Assembly (NCBI GenBank): GCA_000719105.1
Contig: JODX01000004.1
Coordinates: 260,215 to 324,214, forward strand
Reading direction: 5' to 3'
DNA: 64,000 bases
Source: Streptomyces sclerotialus
Lineage (GTDB): Bacteria > Actinomycetota > Actinomycetes > Streptomycetales > Streptomycetaceae
Positions within the stretch are counted from its first letter, which is position 1, and each line of letters opens with the position of its first letter. Below the pieces are notes generated by a model. It searched no databases, had not been told where the DNA came from, and was given only the letters and a program-made list of their open reading frames with translations. Positions 18,003 to 27,993 of the stretch are shown piece after piece. Both the position numbers and the translations under genes were made by a program.

Positions 18003-19025
18003 CTAGGCGTCCGGCAGGCCGAGTGGGCCGAGCGTGCCGAGCGCGCCGTACGGGACGCGCACCGGGTGCAGCAGCCAGCCGAAGTCGCCGAGGCCCCCGG
18101 GCGCGGTCAGCTCGGCCGCCTCGCCCGCGTCCGCCAGCGCCCGTACGTACGCCGTGGGGTCCGTGGCCGCCAGGCTCAGCGGAGGACGGCCGGCGGTGAT
18201 CCCCAGGGCGTGCAGGGCCGTGCGCTGGGTGACGAGGCGCGTGCCCGGCAGCGCGCAGGCGTCCAGCGCCACATGGGCCGTGATGTCACAGGAGCCGTCC
18301 GGCACCGGTACCGTTTCGCGCCCCTCCTTGAATCCGGTGAGCGTCCCGAAGAGCGGGCGGGCCCCCGCGCGGTGCGCGTAGTCCACGGCGACGGCGAACC
18401 CCCGGTCGACGCCCGCCACGGCGCCGGCCCACGCGCGGTCCCTGGGCAGCCCGATCTCGGCGCGCACGCCCTCCTCCACGGGCAGGGGCCACCACCGCGC
18501 GAGCCACTCGGCCTCCGCCCCCGTCACCGGCTCCCCGAGGCGTTCGGTGCCGTCCCGCCGTACGAGAACCCGTCGGGGCACGCCCTCGGCGTCCACCTCG
18601 GCGACGTCCACGGGGACGTTGTCGAGCCACTCGTTGGCGAACAGCAGGCCGGTGATGCCCTCGGGGGGCTCCGGGAGCCACTCGACCCGGTCGTCCAGGC
18701 CGTCCGGCCGGTCGGCGCGCTCGACGGCGTACCCGCGCGCGCGGGAGGCCACTTCGGGAGGCAGCGCCCGCAGCACCCCGGACACCAGCTCGCCCCGGCC
18801 CGCCGCCATGTCCACGAGGTCCAGCTCGGCGGGGTACCCGAGCGCCGCGTCCACCCGGCACAGCAGCCGGGCCACGGCCACGGCGAACAGCGGTGAGGCG
18901 TGCACCGACGTACGGAAGTGCCCGGCGGGCCCCTCGGGCCGCCGGTAGAACCCCGAGGGCCCGTACAGCGCCTCCTCCGTGGCCTCCCGCCACCCGCGCC
19001 ACTCGCCGTCCGCCTCACTCGTCAC
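18003..19025 (-). CDS. SAM-dependent methyltransferase, NDUFAF7/MidA family (COG1565)
   Basis: A 340-residue protein with the NDUFAF7 pattern: an N-terminal [31 protein letters not shown], a SAM-binding motif [18 protein letters not shown] at about 77-94, [16 protein letters not shown] (FANELLDALPV in the family), and the late GCDITAHV-like [12 protein letters not shown] block. Mitochondrial NDUFAF7 symmetrically dimethylates an arginine of the complex I 49-kDa subunit. Here it faces a NuoD paralogue, the bacterial equivalent of that substrate. The GTG at 19025 follows TAGCCT by six bases, another leaderless start. Confidence 0.85.
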   Translation of the reverse strand: MTSEADGEWRGWREATEEALYGPSGFYRRPEGPAGHFRTSVHASPLFAVAVARLLCRVDAALGYPAELDLVDMAAGRGELVSGVLRALPPEVASRARGYAVERADRPDGLDDRVEWLPEPPEGITGLLFANEWLDNVPVDVAEVDAEGVPRRVLVRRDGTERLGEPVTGAEAEWLARWWPLPVEEGVRAEIGLPRDRAWAGAVAGVDRGFAVAVDYAHRAGARPLFGTLTGFKEGRETVPVPDGSCDITAHVALDACALPGTRLVTQRTALHALGITAGRPPLSLAATDPTAYVRALADAGEAAELTAPGGLGDFGWLLHPVRVPYGALGTLGPLGLPDA

Positions 19026-19103
19026 CGGGCCAGGCTAAGCGCCGCGGGCGGTGAAGCCTCCACCTTGGGGAGTACGCGGGCCGCCCGGGGATCGGCCCTC
19101 CGG

Positions 19104-19136
19104 TTGACCCCTGCACACACCACGCGTACCTACGCT
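19104..19136 (+). promoter_or_regulatory. Promoter for the histidine-kinase gene, leaderless
   Basis: TTGACC (19104-19109) is followed after 17 bp by TACCTA (19127-19132); an overlapping TACGCT (19131-19136) ends 7 bp before the GTG start at 19144. Either -10 would start transcription at or near the GTG, and no Shine-Dalgarno exists, so the mRNA is probably leaderless. Confidence 0.65.
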
Positions 19137-19143
19137 GGGTTAC

Positions 19144-20346
19144 GTGCAGCGCCTCTATGACTTCCTCCGCAGGCACCCGACCGGGGTGGACTGCTTCTGG
19201 GCCGTCGTCCTGTTCGGCATGGCCCTGGTCGGGGGAACCACCAACCAGGAGGCCACGGGAGGCCGTCTCCCGGTCCCCTTCCTCGCGGTCAGCCTGGTGC
19301 TCTGCCTGGTGATCGCCCTGCGGCGCCGCATGCCCGAGAAGATGCTGGTGCTGGCCGTCGTGGCGGGCGTGGCGCAGCTGTTTCTCGACCTTCCCCCCAT
19401 GCCGGCCGACTTCGGCATGCTGGTGATCCTCTACACGGTGGCGGCGACCGGTGCCCGCTGGGCCTCCCGGTTCGGCCTGGTGGGCGGCCTGTGCGCGGGG
19501 CTCCTGGCCCAGCTGCGCTGGCCCGCGGAGGGCGAGGGACCGGTGAACAGCGTCGCGGTGGCGGTGTTCCAGACGGTGCCCTTCGCCCTCGCCTGGGTGC
19601 TCGGCGACTCGCTGCGCACCCGCCGCGCCTACTTCGCGCAGCTGGAGGAGCGTGCCGCCCGGCTGGAGAAGGAGCGCGAGGCGCAGGCCAAGGTGGCCGT
19701 CGCCGCCGAGCGCGCCCGGATCGCCCGCGAACTGCACGACGTCGTCGCCCACAACGTCTCCGTGATGGTGGTGCAGGCCGACGGCGCCGCGTACGTCCTC
19801 GACGCCGCGCCCGACCAGGCGAAGAAGGCCCTGGAGACCATCTCCTCCACCGGCCGCCAGGCCCTCGCCGAGATGCGCCGCCTGCTGGGCGTGCTGCGTA
19901 CCGGCGAGCACCAGGAGGGCGGTGAGTACGTGCCGCAGCCCGACGTCGAACAGCTCGACGAGCTCATCGAGCAGTGCCGCAGCTCGGGCCTCCCCGTCGA
20001 CTACCGGATCGAGGGCACCCCGCGCCCCCTGCCCAGCGGGGTCGAGCTGACCGCGTACCGCATCGTGCAGGAGGCCCTCACCAACACCCGCAAGCACGGC
20101 GGGCCCGACGCGGGCGCGAGCGTACGGCTGGTCTACTTCGACGACGGCCTCGGGCTGCTGGTGGAGGACGACGGCAAGGGTGCCCCGCACGAGCTGTACG
20201 AGGAGGGCGGCGTCGACGGGCAGGGGCACGGCCTGATCGGCATGCGGGAGCGCGTCGGCATGGTGGGCGGCACCCTGGACGCGGGACCGCGCCCCGGCGG
20301 CGGTTTCCGCATCAGCGCGCTGCTGCCGCTCAAACCCGCACACTGA
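19144..20346 (+). CDS. NarL-family sensor histidine kinase
   Basis: Membrane sensor of a two-component system, 400 residues. Five or so membrane helices fill residues 15-155, with hardly any extracytoplasmic domain, followed by a coiled coil (160-190) and a HisKA_3 dimerisation domain with the phospho-acceptor H198 in RELHDVVAHNVSVM. The HATPase domain follows (TAYRIVQEALTNTRKHG, then GLLVEDDGKG and GHGLIGMRERVGMVGG). The absence of a sensory loop suggests it reads a membrane state or ligand. It is followed by its response regulator 36 bp downstream. Confidence 0.93.
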   Translation: MQRLYDFLRRHPTGVDCFWAVVLFGMALVGGTTNQEATGGRLPVPFLAVSLVLCLVIALRRRMPEKMLVLAVVAGVAQLFLDLPPMPADFGMLVILYTVAATGARWASRFGLVGGLCAGLLAQLRWPAEGEGPVNSVAVAVFQTVPFALAWVLGDSLRTRRAYFAQLEERAARLEKEREAQAKVAVAAERARIARELHDVVAHNVSVMVVQADGAAYVLDAAPDQAKKALETISSTGRQALAEMRRLLGVLRTGEHQEGGEYVPQPDVEQLDELIEQCRSSGLPVDYRIEGTPRPLPSGVELTAYRIVQEALTNTRKHGGPDAGASVRLVYFDDGLGLLVEDDGKGAPHELYEEGGVDGQGHGLIGMRERVGMVGGTLDAGPRPGGGFRISALLPLKPAH

Positions 20347-20382
20347 CACGTGCCCGCTCCAGCGACCCTAAGGACTCCTGTT

Positions 20383-21054
20383 ATGCCGATCCGCGTGATG
20401 CTCGTCGACGACCAGGTGCTGCTGCGCACCGGGTTCCGGATGGTGCTCGCCGCCCAGCCGGACATGGAGGTCGTGGCGGAGGCGGGGGACGGCGTCGAGG
20501 CCCTCCAGGTGGTGCGGTCCACCGCGGTCGACGTGGTGCTGATGGACGTCCGCATGCCGAAGCTGGACGGCGTGGAGGCCACCCGCCGCATCTGCGTGGA
20601 GCCCGACCCGCCGAAGGTGCTGATCCTGACCACGTTCGACCTCGACGAGTACGCCTTCTCCGGGCTCAAGGCGGGCGCCTCCGGGTTCATGCTCAAGGAC
20701 GTGCCGCCCGGCGAACTCCTCGCCGCCATCCGCTCCGTGCACAGCGGCGACGCCGTCGTCGCCCCGTCCACCACACGGCGACTGCTCGACCGCTTCGCAC
20801 CGATGCTGCCGAGCACCGGCGGAGAGCCCCGGCTCGTGGAACTGCAGCGGCTCACCGACCGCGAGCGCGAGGTCATGGTGCTCGTGGCGCAGGGCCTGTC
20901 GAACGGTGAGATCGCGGCCCGGCTGGTCCTGTCCGAGGCGACGGTGAAGACGCACGTCGGCCGCATCCTCACCAAGCTCGGCCTGCGCGACCGGGTGCAG
21001 GTGGTCGTCCTCGCGTACGAGACGGGGCTGGTACGGGCCGGAGGGCAGGGCTGA
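20383..21054 (+). CDS. LuxR/NarL-type response regulator
   Basis: A 223-residue cognate regulator of the upstream kinase. Receiver domain 1-120 with acidic pocket D9/D10, phospho-acceptor D55 (VVLMDVRMP), switch Thr in LILTTFD and K105 (GFMLKDVPPGE). A LuxR-type helix-turn-helix occupies about 150-213 (LTDREREVMVLVAQGLSNGEIAARL, SEATVKTHVGRILTKL). The ATG at 20383 has AAGGA eight bases upstream; the upstream in-frame ATG at 20350 has none. Confidence 0.94.
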   Translation: MPIRVMLVDDQVLLRTGFRMVLAAQPDMEVVAEAGDGVEALQVVRSTAVDVVLMDVRMPKLDGVEATRRICVEPDPPKVLILTTFDLDEYAFSGLKAGASGFMLKDVPPGELLAAIRSVHSGDAVVAPSTTRRLLDRFAPMLPSTGGEPRLVELQRLTDREREVMVLVAQGLSNGEIAARLVLSEATVKTHVGRILTKLGLRDRVQVVVLAYETGLVRAGGQG

Positions 21055-21130
21055 GTCCCGTACGGGAGCCGGGGCGGCGGAGATTTCCGGACACGACTCG
21101 CGCGTGACCGCCGCCCACTAGGGTCTGCGC

Positions 21131-21763
21131 ATGCTCCTGTGGATCAATGGCCCCTTCGGGGGCGGCAAGACACAGACTGCACACGAGATCCGGCGCCGGC
21201 TGCCCGGCAGCGTGATCTGCGACCCCGAGCACATCGGATTCGGCCTGCGCCGCACGCTGCCGCCGGAACTGCGCGGGGACTTCCAGGACCTCGCGTCGTG
21301 GCGGCAGGGCGTGGTCGAGGTGCTCGACCTGGCACTCGGCAGGCACGACGGGGTGGTGATCGCGCCCATGACGGTGACCGACTCCGGTCACTTCGCGGAG
21401 ACCGTCGGACGACTGCGCGAACAGGGACACGACATACGGCACTTCACGTTGCTCGCGGAACGGGAGACCGTACTGCGGCGGCTGCGCGAACGGCGTCTCG
21501 GCCGGATCGTGCGGGCCGTCGCCGGGAAGAGCACGGTGCCGCGCGGGGAGAGCTGGGCCGTCGCGCGGCTCGACCACTGTCTGGAGCGGCTCCGCGAGCC
21601 GGAGTTCGCCGAGCATCTGTGGACCGACCACTCGACCGTGCCGAAGACGGCGGACCGGATCGCCGTCCTGGCCGGCCTGACACTCACCCCGAACAGGGAG
21701 GGTGCGCTGCGGACACGGCTGAGGCAGGCGGGGGTGGGGCTGAGGCACATCCGGCTCGACTGA
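21131..21763 (+). CDS. P-loop protein of the TmrB (tunicamycin-resistance) type
   Basis: A 210-residue ATP-binding protein resembling B. subtilis TmrB over its whole length: LLWINGPFGGGKTQTA (Walker A GPFGGGKT, 7-14), CDPEHIGFGLRR, VIAPMTVTDSGHFAETVGRLREQGHDIRHFTLLAERETVLRRLRER, SWAVARLDHCLERL, and a C-terminal LRHIRLD. TmrB confers tunicamycin resistance when overproduced, possibly by binding the drug at the membrane. Tunicamycins are made by streptomycetes, so a self- or cross-protection role is possible but unproven. The ATG at 21131 follows TAGGGT by six bases (leaderless). Confidence 0.85.
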   Translation: MLLWINGPFGGGKTQTAHEIRRRLPGSVICDPEHIGFGLRRTLPPELRGDFQDLASWRQGVVEVLDLALGRHDGVVIAPMTVTDSGHFAETVGRLREQGHDIRHFTLLAERETVLRRLRERRLGRIVRAVAGKSTVPRGESWAVARLDHCLERLREPEFAEHLWTDHSTVPKTADRIAVLAGLTLTPNREGALRTRLRQAGVGLRHIRLD

Positions 21764-21843
21764 ACGGCGGGTGGTCAGCCCGCCGTTGGGAACACATTGC
21801 GGGCACGCCGCCCGGTCCTCCGCCTGCCTGCCGCACGCGCGCG

Positions 21844-23073
21844 TTATGAGCAGGTCCGCTCCTCGCCGGTCCTCGCCTCGGCGGCCTCCACCTCGGCGGC
21901 TTCCTCCCGCACCAGGCCGACGAAGTCCGCGACCGCCGCCCGCACGTCCTCGGCCGACCACTCGAGCCCGGCCGCCCGTACGTCGACCTCGGTGACGGAC
22001 AGGCCGGGGCCCTGCCGGTCCCAGGCGTGGGCGAACAGGAGGGTCCCCGTCTCCTCGCCCTGCCGGACCGCGGCCTCCGCGAGCACCGCGGAGTCGTACG
22101 GCAGCCAGACCTGGAACTCGTGGGTGTGCGGCCGGCCCGGATGGATGCGCGCCCAGGGCAGCCCGGCCGCCGCGAACCCCTCGCGCAGCGCGTCGGCGAC
22201 CACGCGCGCGTGGGCCACGTACTCCGGCAGCCTCGGCAGTTCGCGCTCCAGGCCGGCGAACGCCGACAGCACGGTCGGGAACTGCTGGTAGACCTGGCCG
22301 CCGTACCGGTGCCGCCAGGCCTTCGCCTCCTCGACCAGCGTCGCGGGGCCGGCGAGCGCGGCTCCGCCGAAGCCGTCGAGCGACTTGTAGAACGACACGT
22401 AGACGCTGTCCGCGAGGTCGGCGATCTCCTCCAGGGGCCGCCCGAAGTGCGTGGTGGTCTCCCACAGGCGGGCGCCGTCGAAGTGCACCACCGCGTCCCG
22501 TCCGCGCGCGGCCCCGACGACCTCCTGGAGCTCCTCCCAGGAGGGCAGCACGAAACCGGCCTCCCTGAGAGGCAGCTCCAGCATCAGCGCGCCGAAGGGC
22601 TCCTCGAAACCGCGTACCTCGTCGGCGGTCGGCAGCCGCGGCTCGCTCGTGACCCGGACCGTGCGCAGCCCGCTCACCACGCCGAACGCGTTCCGTTCGT
22701 GCACCTCGGGGTGGGCCAGCGCGTGCAGGGCCACGGTCGGGTTCCCGGTGCGGCCGGCCCAGCAGCGCAGGGCGACCTGCTGGGCCATCGTCCCCGTCGG
22801 GAAGAACGCGGCGGCCTCCTTGCCGAGCAGTCCGGCGACGCGCTCCTCCAGGGCCTCGACGATCCCGGAGCCGTAGACGTCCGCCCGCTCGTCCAGGTCG
22901 TACACGTCCGGTGCCGTCTCCTGGAGCAGCGCCAGCCGCTCGCGGACCGTCGCCAGGTAGCCGGGGCGCGTCAGTACCCGCCGTGCCGCGCGGTGGGCCG
23001 CACGCCGCCGCTCCGACCGCTTGCTCGCCTCGCTCGCACCGCTCACACCACTCGTGTCGCTCGTATCGTTCAC
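21844..23073 (-). CDS. PLP-dependent L-threonine aldolase/beta-eliminating lyase family enzyme
   Basis: A 409-residue fold-type I PLP enzyme. The threonine-aldolase core shows DVYGSGIVEALEERVAGLLG (66-85), AAFFPTGTMAQQVALR (88-103), VHFDGARLWE (196-205, cofactor-contacting Asp199) and the Schiff-base lysine K230 in YVSFYKSLDGFGGAAL. It probably splits L-threonine or another beta-hydroxy amino acid to glycine plus aldehyde; the substrate cannot be fixed from sequence. The N-terminal 30 residues are low-complexity, and the GTG start at 23073 lacks a good Shine-Dalgarno, so a later start is possible. Confidence 0.85.
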   Translation of the reverse strand: MNDTSDTSGVSGASEASKRSERRRAAHRAARRVLTRPGYLATVRERLALLQETAPDVYDLDERADVYGSGIVEALEERVAGLLGKEAAAFFPTGTMAQQVALRCWAGRTGNPTVALHALAHPEVHERNAFGVVSGLRTVRVTSEPRLPTADEVRGFEEPFGALMLELPLREAGFVLPSWEELQEVVGAARGRDAVVHFDGARLWETTTHFGRPLEEIADLADSVYVSFYKSLDGFGGAALAGPATLVEEAKAWRHRYGGQVYQQFPTVLSAFAGLERELPRLPEYVAHARVVADALREGFAAAGLPWARIHPGRPHTHEFQVWLPYDSAVLAEAAVRQGEETGTLLFAHAWDRQGPGLSVTEVDVRAAGLEWSAEDVRAAVADFVGLVREEAAEVEAAEARTGEERTCS

Positions 23074-23269
23074 CCCGGGATGATGCCGTGCGGCCCACGC
23101 GCGCGGCACCCGGTTTCCGTCCCGCGCGCGGTCCGCGGACCCCGTACCGCTGCGACCCACCGAAATTCACAGCCTGTGGACAACCCGCCGCCCTCCGAGG
23201 CGATCGCGTTAACATGACGAGAAATCGTCCGGTACCCGGAGCGGACTGGAACGGGAAGGCCGCCATCGA

Positions 23270-24202
23270 GTGAGTACAGCCCAGCAACCAGAGCCCAAGG
23301 ACCGCCCCGCGCGGCTCACCGTGGGCGTCGTCGGCGCAGGCCGGGTGGGCCCCGCGCTGGCGGCGTCGCTGCAGCTCGCGGGACATCGGCCGGTGGCCGT
23401 CTCGGGGGTCTCCGACGCCTCCCGGCGGCGCGCCGCGGACCTGCTGCCCGGCGTTCCGCTGGTAACCCCGGCCGAGGTGCTCCAGCGCGCCGACCTGGTG
23501 CTCCTGACCGTGCCCGACGACGCCCTGCCGGGCCTCGTGCAGGGACTCGCCGAGACGGGGGCCGTACGGCCGGGACAGCTGCTCGTGCACACCTCCGGGC
23601 GGTACGGCGCCAAGGTGCTGGACCCCGCCCTGCGGGCCGGTGCGCTGCCGCTGGCGCTGCACCCCGCGATGACGTTCACCGGGACCGCCGTGGACGTGCA
23701 GCGGCTCGCCGGGTGCCCCTTCGGGGTCACCGCGCCCGAGGAGCTGCGGCTGGCCGCCGAGGCGCTGGTGATCGAGATGGGCGGCGAGCCCGAGTGGATC
23801 GCCGAGGCCGCCCGGCCGCTCTACCACGCGGCCCTCGCCCTGGGCGCCAACCACCTGGTCACCCTGGTCGCCGAGGCCATGGACCTGCTGCGCACGGCGG
23901 GCGTCCAGGCCCCGGACCGCATGCTCGGCCCGCTGCTCGGCGCCGCCCTGGACAACGCGCTGCGCTCGGGCGACGCGGCCCTCACCGGCCCCGTCGCGCG
24001 CGGGGACGCGGGCACGGTCGCGGAGCACATCGCCCAGCTCCGCGAGCACGCCCCGGGGACCGTCGCCGGCTATCTGGCGATGGCCCGCGCGACCGCCGAC
24101 CGGGCGCTCGCCAACGGACTGCTCAAGCCGGAACTCGCCGAGGACCTTCTGGGGGTACTCGCAGGCGACACCCCCCTGCCCGAGAACGGGGAAGACCGAT
24201 GA
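23270..24202 (+). CDS. Rossmann-fold DUF2520 oxidoreductase, first gene of the pan/nad/coaX operon
   Basis: A 310-residue protein with an N-terminal NAD(P)-binding motif ([21 protein letters not shown], split as GxGxxG at about 22-27) and a C-terminal helical DUF2520 domain ([27 protein letters not shown]). The architecture resembles ketopantoate reductase and 6-phosphogluconate dehydrogenases. It is translationally coupled to panC by a 4-bp ATGA overlap, so a role in pantothenate or CoA metabolism, perhaps ketopantoate reduction, is a reasonable hypothesis. GTG start at 23270 with GGGAAGG upstream. Confidence 0.85.
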   Translation: MSTAQQPEPKDRPARLTVGVVGAGRVGPALAASLQLAGHRPVAVSGVSDASRRRAADLLPGVPLVTPAEVLQRADLVLLTVPDDALPGLVQGLAETGAVRPGQLLVHTSGRYGAKVLDPALRAGALPLALHPAMTFTGTAVDVQRLAGCPFGVTAPEELRLAAEALVIEMGGEPEWIAEAARPLYHAALALGANHLVTLVAEAMDLLRTAGVQAPDRMLGPLLGAALDNALRSGDAALTGPVARGDAGTVAEHIAQLREHAPGTVAGYLAMARATADRALANGLLKPELAEDLLGVLAGDTPLPENGEDR

Positions 24203-25221
24203 CCCGCCGCACCTTCGCACTCGTCCCCACGGCCGACGGCCTGAGGTCCGCGCAGGACCGCTTCGCGGGGGCGGGACGCACCGCCGTCGTGATGACCATG
24301 GGCGCCCTGCACGAGGGGCACGCCACCCTGGTCCGGGCGGCCCGGGAGCACGTCGGCGCCGAGGGCTTCGTCGTCGTCACCGTTTTCGTGAACCCCTTGC
24401 AGTTCGGCGCGGGCGAGGACCTGGACCGCTACCCGCGCACCCTCGACGCCGACCTCAAGGTCGCCGAGCAGGCGGGCGCCGACGTGGTGTTCGCGCCTTC
24501 CGTGGACGAGGTCTACCCCGGCGGCGAACCCCAGGTGCGCATCACGGCCGGACCCATGGGGGAGCGCCTGGAGGGCGCCTCGCGGCCCGGGCACTTCGAC
24601 GGCATGCTCACCGTCGTCGCCAAGCTGCTGCACCTCACCCGGCCCGACGTGGCCCTGTACGGGCAGAAGGACGCCCAGCAGCTGGCCCTCATCCGCCGTA
24701 TGGTCCGCGATCTCAACTTCGGCACGGAGATCGTCGGCGTGCCGACCGTCCGAGAGACCGACGGCCTGGCCCTGTCCAGCCGCAACCGCTACCTGTCCAC
24801 CGGCGAACGCCGTACGGCCCTGGCGCTGTCCCAGGCCCTGTTCGCGGGCCGCGACCGGCACGCCGCCCAGGAGGCGCTGCGCGCGCGTGCCCGCGAGGTG
24901 CCCGCCACGCGCGCGCGTGCCGAGGCGCTCAGCGCGATCGGCGAGTCCCGCGCGGCGGCCGACGCGCACGCCGTGGCCAAGGCCGCACCGTCCGACCGGT
25001 CGGGCCCGGCGGCCGTGCGCGCCACCGCCCGGCTGGTCCTGGACGAGGCCGCCAAGCTGACGCCGCCGCTCGAACTGGACTACCTGGCCCTCGTCGACCC
25101 GTCCGACTTCACCGAGATCGCGGACGACCACGCCGGGGAGGCCGTCCTGGCCGTCGCCGCCCGGGTCGGCAACACCCGGCTGATCGACAACATCCCCCTC
25201 ACCTTCGGAGCCGCCTCGTGA
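24199..25221 (+). CDS. panC: Pantothenate synthetase
   Basis: Ligates D-pantoate and beta-alanine with ATP to pantothenate. The class I nucleotidyl-transferase motif HEGH is at 38-41 ([17 protein letters not shown]), followed by [54 protein letters not shown] and the KMSKS-like [11 protein letters not shown]. 340 residues, longer than the usual 280-310 because of an Ala-rich insert near 245-275. It overlaps the DUF2520 gene and nadB by 4 bp on each side. Confidence 0.96.
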   Translation: MTRRTFALVPTADGLRSAQDRFAGAGRTAVVMTMGALHEGHATLVRAAREHVGAEGFVVVTVFVNPLQFGAGEDLDRYPRTLDADLKVAEQAGADVVFAPSVDEVYPGGEPQVRITAGPMGERLEGASRPGHFDGMLTVVAKLLHLTRPDVALYGQKDAQQLALIRRMVRDLNFGTEIVGVPTVRETDGLALSSRNRYLSTGERRTALALSQALFAGRDRHAAQEALRARAREVPATRARAEALSAIGESRAAADAHAVAKAAPSDRSGPAAVRATARLVLDEAAKLTPPLELDYLALVDPSDFTEIADDHAGEAVLAVAARVGNTRLIDNIPLTFGAAS

Positions 25222-26996
25222 CCGGCACAGGCATACGACTGCACGCACCGGACCCCGGGTGGGCCATCACCGCGGACGTCGTGGTCGTCGGCTCCGGGGT
25301 CGCCGGCCTGACCGCCGCGCTGCGCTGCGAGGCCGCGGGCCTGGACACCGTGGTCGTCACCAAGGCCCGCCTCGACGACGGCTCCACCCGCTGGGCCCAG
25401 GGCGGCATAGCCGCGGCCCTCGGCGAGGGCGACACCCCCGAGCAGCACCGCGACGACACCCTCGTCGCGGGCGCGGGCCTGTGCGACGAGGAGGCCGTGC
25501 GCCTCCTGGTCACCGAGGGCCCCGACGCGGTACGCCGCCTGATCGAAACGGGCGCCCGCTTCGACGAGTCCCCGGAAGGGGAACTGGCGCTGACCCGGGA
25601 GGGCGGCCACCACCGCCGCCGCATCGCCCACGCGGGCGGCGACGCCACCGGGGCCGAGATCTCCCGGGCGCTCGTCGAGGCCGTCCGCGCGCGTGGGATG
25701 CGCACCATCGAGAACGCGCTCGTCCTGGACCTCCTCACCGACGCCGACGGCCGTACCGCGGGCGTCACCCTGCACGTCATGGGCGAGGGCCGGCACGACG
25801 GCGTGGGCGCCGTCCACGCGCCCGCCGTGGTCCTCGCCACCGGCGGCATGGGCCAGGTCTTCTCGGCCACCACCAACCCCTCCGTCTCCACCGGCGACGG
25901 CGTGGCCCTCGCCCTGCGCGCGGGCGCCGAGGTCAGCGACCTGGAGTTCGTGCAGTTCCACCCGACGGTGCTCTTCCTCGGACCCGAGGCGGAGGGCCAG
26001 CAGCCCCTCGTCTCCGAGGCCGTACGGGGAGAGGGCGCCCACCTGGTCGACGCGGACGGCGTGCGCTTCATGACCGGGCAGCACGAGCTGGGCGAGCTGG
26101 CGCCCCGCGACATCGTCGCCAAGGGCATCATGCGCCGCATGCGCGAGCAGGGCGCCGAGCACATGTACCTGGACGCCCGGCACTTCGGCGCCGACATGTG
26201 GGAGCACCGCTTCCCGACGATCCTCGCCGCGTGCCGCGCCCACGGCATCGATCCGGTCACCGAGCCGATCCCCGTGGCGCCGGCTGCCCACTACGCCTCC
26301 GGGGGCGTGCGCACGGACGACCACGGACGGACGACCGTACCGGGCCTGTACGCGTGCGGGGAGGTCGCCTGCACCGGCGTCCACGGCGCCAACCGGCTCG
26401 CCTCCAACTCGCTCCTCGAGGGCCTCGTCTACGCCGAGCGCATCGCCGCCGACATCGCCGCGGTCCGGGCCGCGGGTGGCCTCCCCGCGCGCGCGGCGCA
26501 GCCCGTCGCGCACCCGGAGCGGCCCGCGTACCCGCTGCTCGCCCCGGAGGCGCGCTTCGCGATCCAGCGGATCATGACGAACGGAGCGGGCGTCCTGCGC
26601 TCGGCGGCCTCCCTGGACGCCGCGGCGGCCGCCCTCGACCGGCTGGACGGCGACGCCCGCGACGCCCTCGCCGAGGGCGGCAAGACCGCCGAGCCCGGCG
26701 TTGAGACCTGGGAGACCACCAATCTCCTGTACGTGGCCCGCGTCCTGGTCGCCGCCGCCCGGCTGCGCGAGGAGACGCGCGGCTGCCACTGGCGTGAGGA
26801 CCACGCCGAGCGCGACGACGCGGCCTGGCGGCGGCATGTCGTCGTTCGGCTGAATACCGACCGTGCACTGGCCGTGCACACCACGGACACCCCAGACTTC
26901 CCAGCGACCCTCCCTCGGACTCCGGGCGCCGCCCGGCCCGCGGGGAACCCCCACACCCCGGCCCCAGCGCCCTTCCCAGGAGCAGTGACGACGTGA
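25218..26996 (+). CDS. nadB: L-aspartate oxidase
   Basis: FAD enzyme that oxidises L-aspartate to iminoaspartate, the first step of de novo NAD synthesis (quinolinate is then made by NadA, which is not in this window). The 592-residue protein has the dinucleotide-binding [15 protein letters not shown] near residue 18, [12 protein letters not shown], the [13 protein letters not shown] block [11 protein letters not shown], and [27 protein letters not shown]. The last 60 residues are a proline-rich tail not typical of the family. GTG start overlapping the panC stop; its own stop overlaps nadC. Confidence 0.95.
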   Translation: MTGTGIRLHAPDPGWAITADVVVVGSGVAGLTAALRCEAAGLDTVVVTKARLDDGSTRWAQGGIAAALGEGDTPEQHRDDTLVAGAGLCDEEAVRLLVTEGPDAVRRLIETGARFDESPEGELALTREGGHHRRRIAHAGGDATGAEISRALVEAVRARGMRTIENALVLDLLTDADGRTAGVTLHVMGEGRHDGVGAVHAPAVVLATGGMGQVFSATTNPSVSTGDGVALALRAGAEVSDLEFVQFHPTVLFLGPEAEGQQPLVSEAVRGEGAHLVDADGVRFMTGQHELGELAPRDIVAKGIMRRMREQGAEHMYLDARHFGADMWEHRFPTILAACRAHGIDPVTEPIPVAPAAHYASGGVRTDDHGRTTVPGLYACGEVACTGVHGANRLASNSLLEGLVYAERIAADIAAVRAAGGLPARAAQPVAHPERPAYPLLAPEARFAIQRIMTNGAGVLRSAASLDAAAAALDRLDGDARDALAEGGKTAEPGVETWETTNLLYVARVLVAAARLREETRGCHWREDHAERDDAAWRRHVVVRLNTDRALAVHTTDTPDFPATLPRTPGAARPAGNPHTPAPAPFPGAVTT

Positions 26997-27976
26997 CCTC
27001 CCCCGACCTTCCCCTCGCCGAGAGCGGCGGCTGCGGCGACGGCTGCGCCTGCGGCTCGGACGCGGACGCCCTCGAGGCGTACATGGAGTGCGGGCTCGAC
27101 CCCGCGCTCGCCGAACTCCTCGCCGACGCGGGGCTCGACCCCGTGGAGGTCGAGGACATCGCCAACGTGGCCATCCAGGAGGACCTGGACAACGGCGTCG
27201 ACGTCACCACGGTCGCCACCATCCCGGAGGACGCCCGCGCCACCGCCGACTTCACCGCGCGCGAGGCGGGCGTCGCGGCGGGGCTCAGAGTCGCCGAGGC
27301 GGTCCTCTCCGTGGTCTGCACCGACGAGTTCGAGGTCGAGCGCCACGTGGAGGACGGCGACCGGGTCGAGGCCGGCCAGAAGCTGCTGAGCGTCACCACC
27401 CGCACCCGCGACCTCCTCACGGCCGAGCGCAGCGCGCTCAACATCCTGTGCCGCCTCTCCGGCATCGCGACGGCCACGCGCGCGTGGGCGGACGCCCTGG
27501 AGGGCACGAAGGCGAAGGTGCGGGACACCCGGAAGACGACGCCCGGGCTGCGTTCCCTGGAGAAGTACGCCGTCCGCTGCGGCGGCGGGGTCAACCACCG
27601 CATGTCCCTGTCGGACGCGGCCCTGGTCAAGGACAACCACGTGGTCGCCGCCGGCGGTGTCGCGCAGGCCTTCAAGGCCGTACGGGAGGAGTTCCCGGAC
27701 GTACCGATCGAGGTCGAGGTCGACACCCTGCACCAGCTGCGCGAGGTCGTCGACGCGGGCGCCGACCTGATCCTGCTGGACAACTTCACGCCGGCCGAGT
27801 GCGCGGAGGCGGTGGCCCTGGTCGACGGCCGCGCCCTGCTGGAGGCCTCCGGCCGCCTCACGCTGGACAACGCCCGGGCGTACGCGGACACGGGCGTGGA
27901 CTTCCTGGCCGTGGGCGCCCTGACCCACTCCTCGCCGATCCTCGACATCGGCCTCGACCTGCGAGCGGCGGAGTAG
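26993..27976 (+). CDS. nadC: Nicotinate-nucleotide pyrophosphorylase (quinolinate phosphoribosyltransferase)
   Basis: Converts quinolinate plus PRPP to nicotinate mononucleotide, CO2 and PPi. The core starts after an unusual Cys/Gly-rich N-terminal stretch (GGCGDGCACGSDADALEAYMECG, here quoted only in part: CGDGCACGSD) of about 35 residues, then AIQEDLDNGVDVTT, LLTAERSALNILCRLSGIAT, RDTRKTTPGLRSLEKYAVRCGG, HRMSLSDAALVKDNH and IEVEVDTLHQL. 327 residues. The GTG start overlaps the nadB stop codon, so panC-nadB-nadC are co-translated. Confidence 0.95.
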   Translation: MTSPDLPLAESGGCGDGCACGSDADALEAYMECGLDPALAELLADAGLDPVEVEDIANVAIQEDLDNGVDVTTVATIPEDARATADFTAREAGVAAGLRVAEAVLSVVCTDEFEVERHVEDGDRVEAGQKLLSVTTRTRDLLTAERSALNILCRLSGIATATRAWADALEGTKAKVRDTRKTTPGLRSLEKYAVRCGGGVNHRMSLSDAALVKDNHVVAAGGVAQAFKAVREEFPDVPIEVEVDTLHQLREVVDAGADLILLDNFTPAECAEAVALVDGRALLEASGRLTLDNARAYADTGVDFLAVGALTHSSPILDIGLDLRAAE

Positions 27977-27993
27977 GAAGCGGGGGTAGGGCC

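Noticed and set aside
20969..24220. 1083-residue antisense frame spanning the TmrB-like, aldolase and DUF2520 genes
   Set aside because: Covers three real genes on both strands; composition is Arg/Gly/Ala-rich noise.
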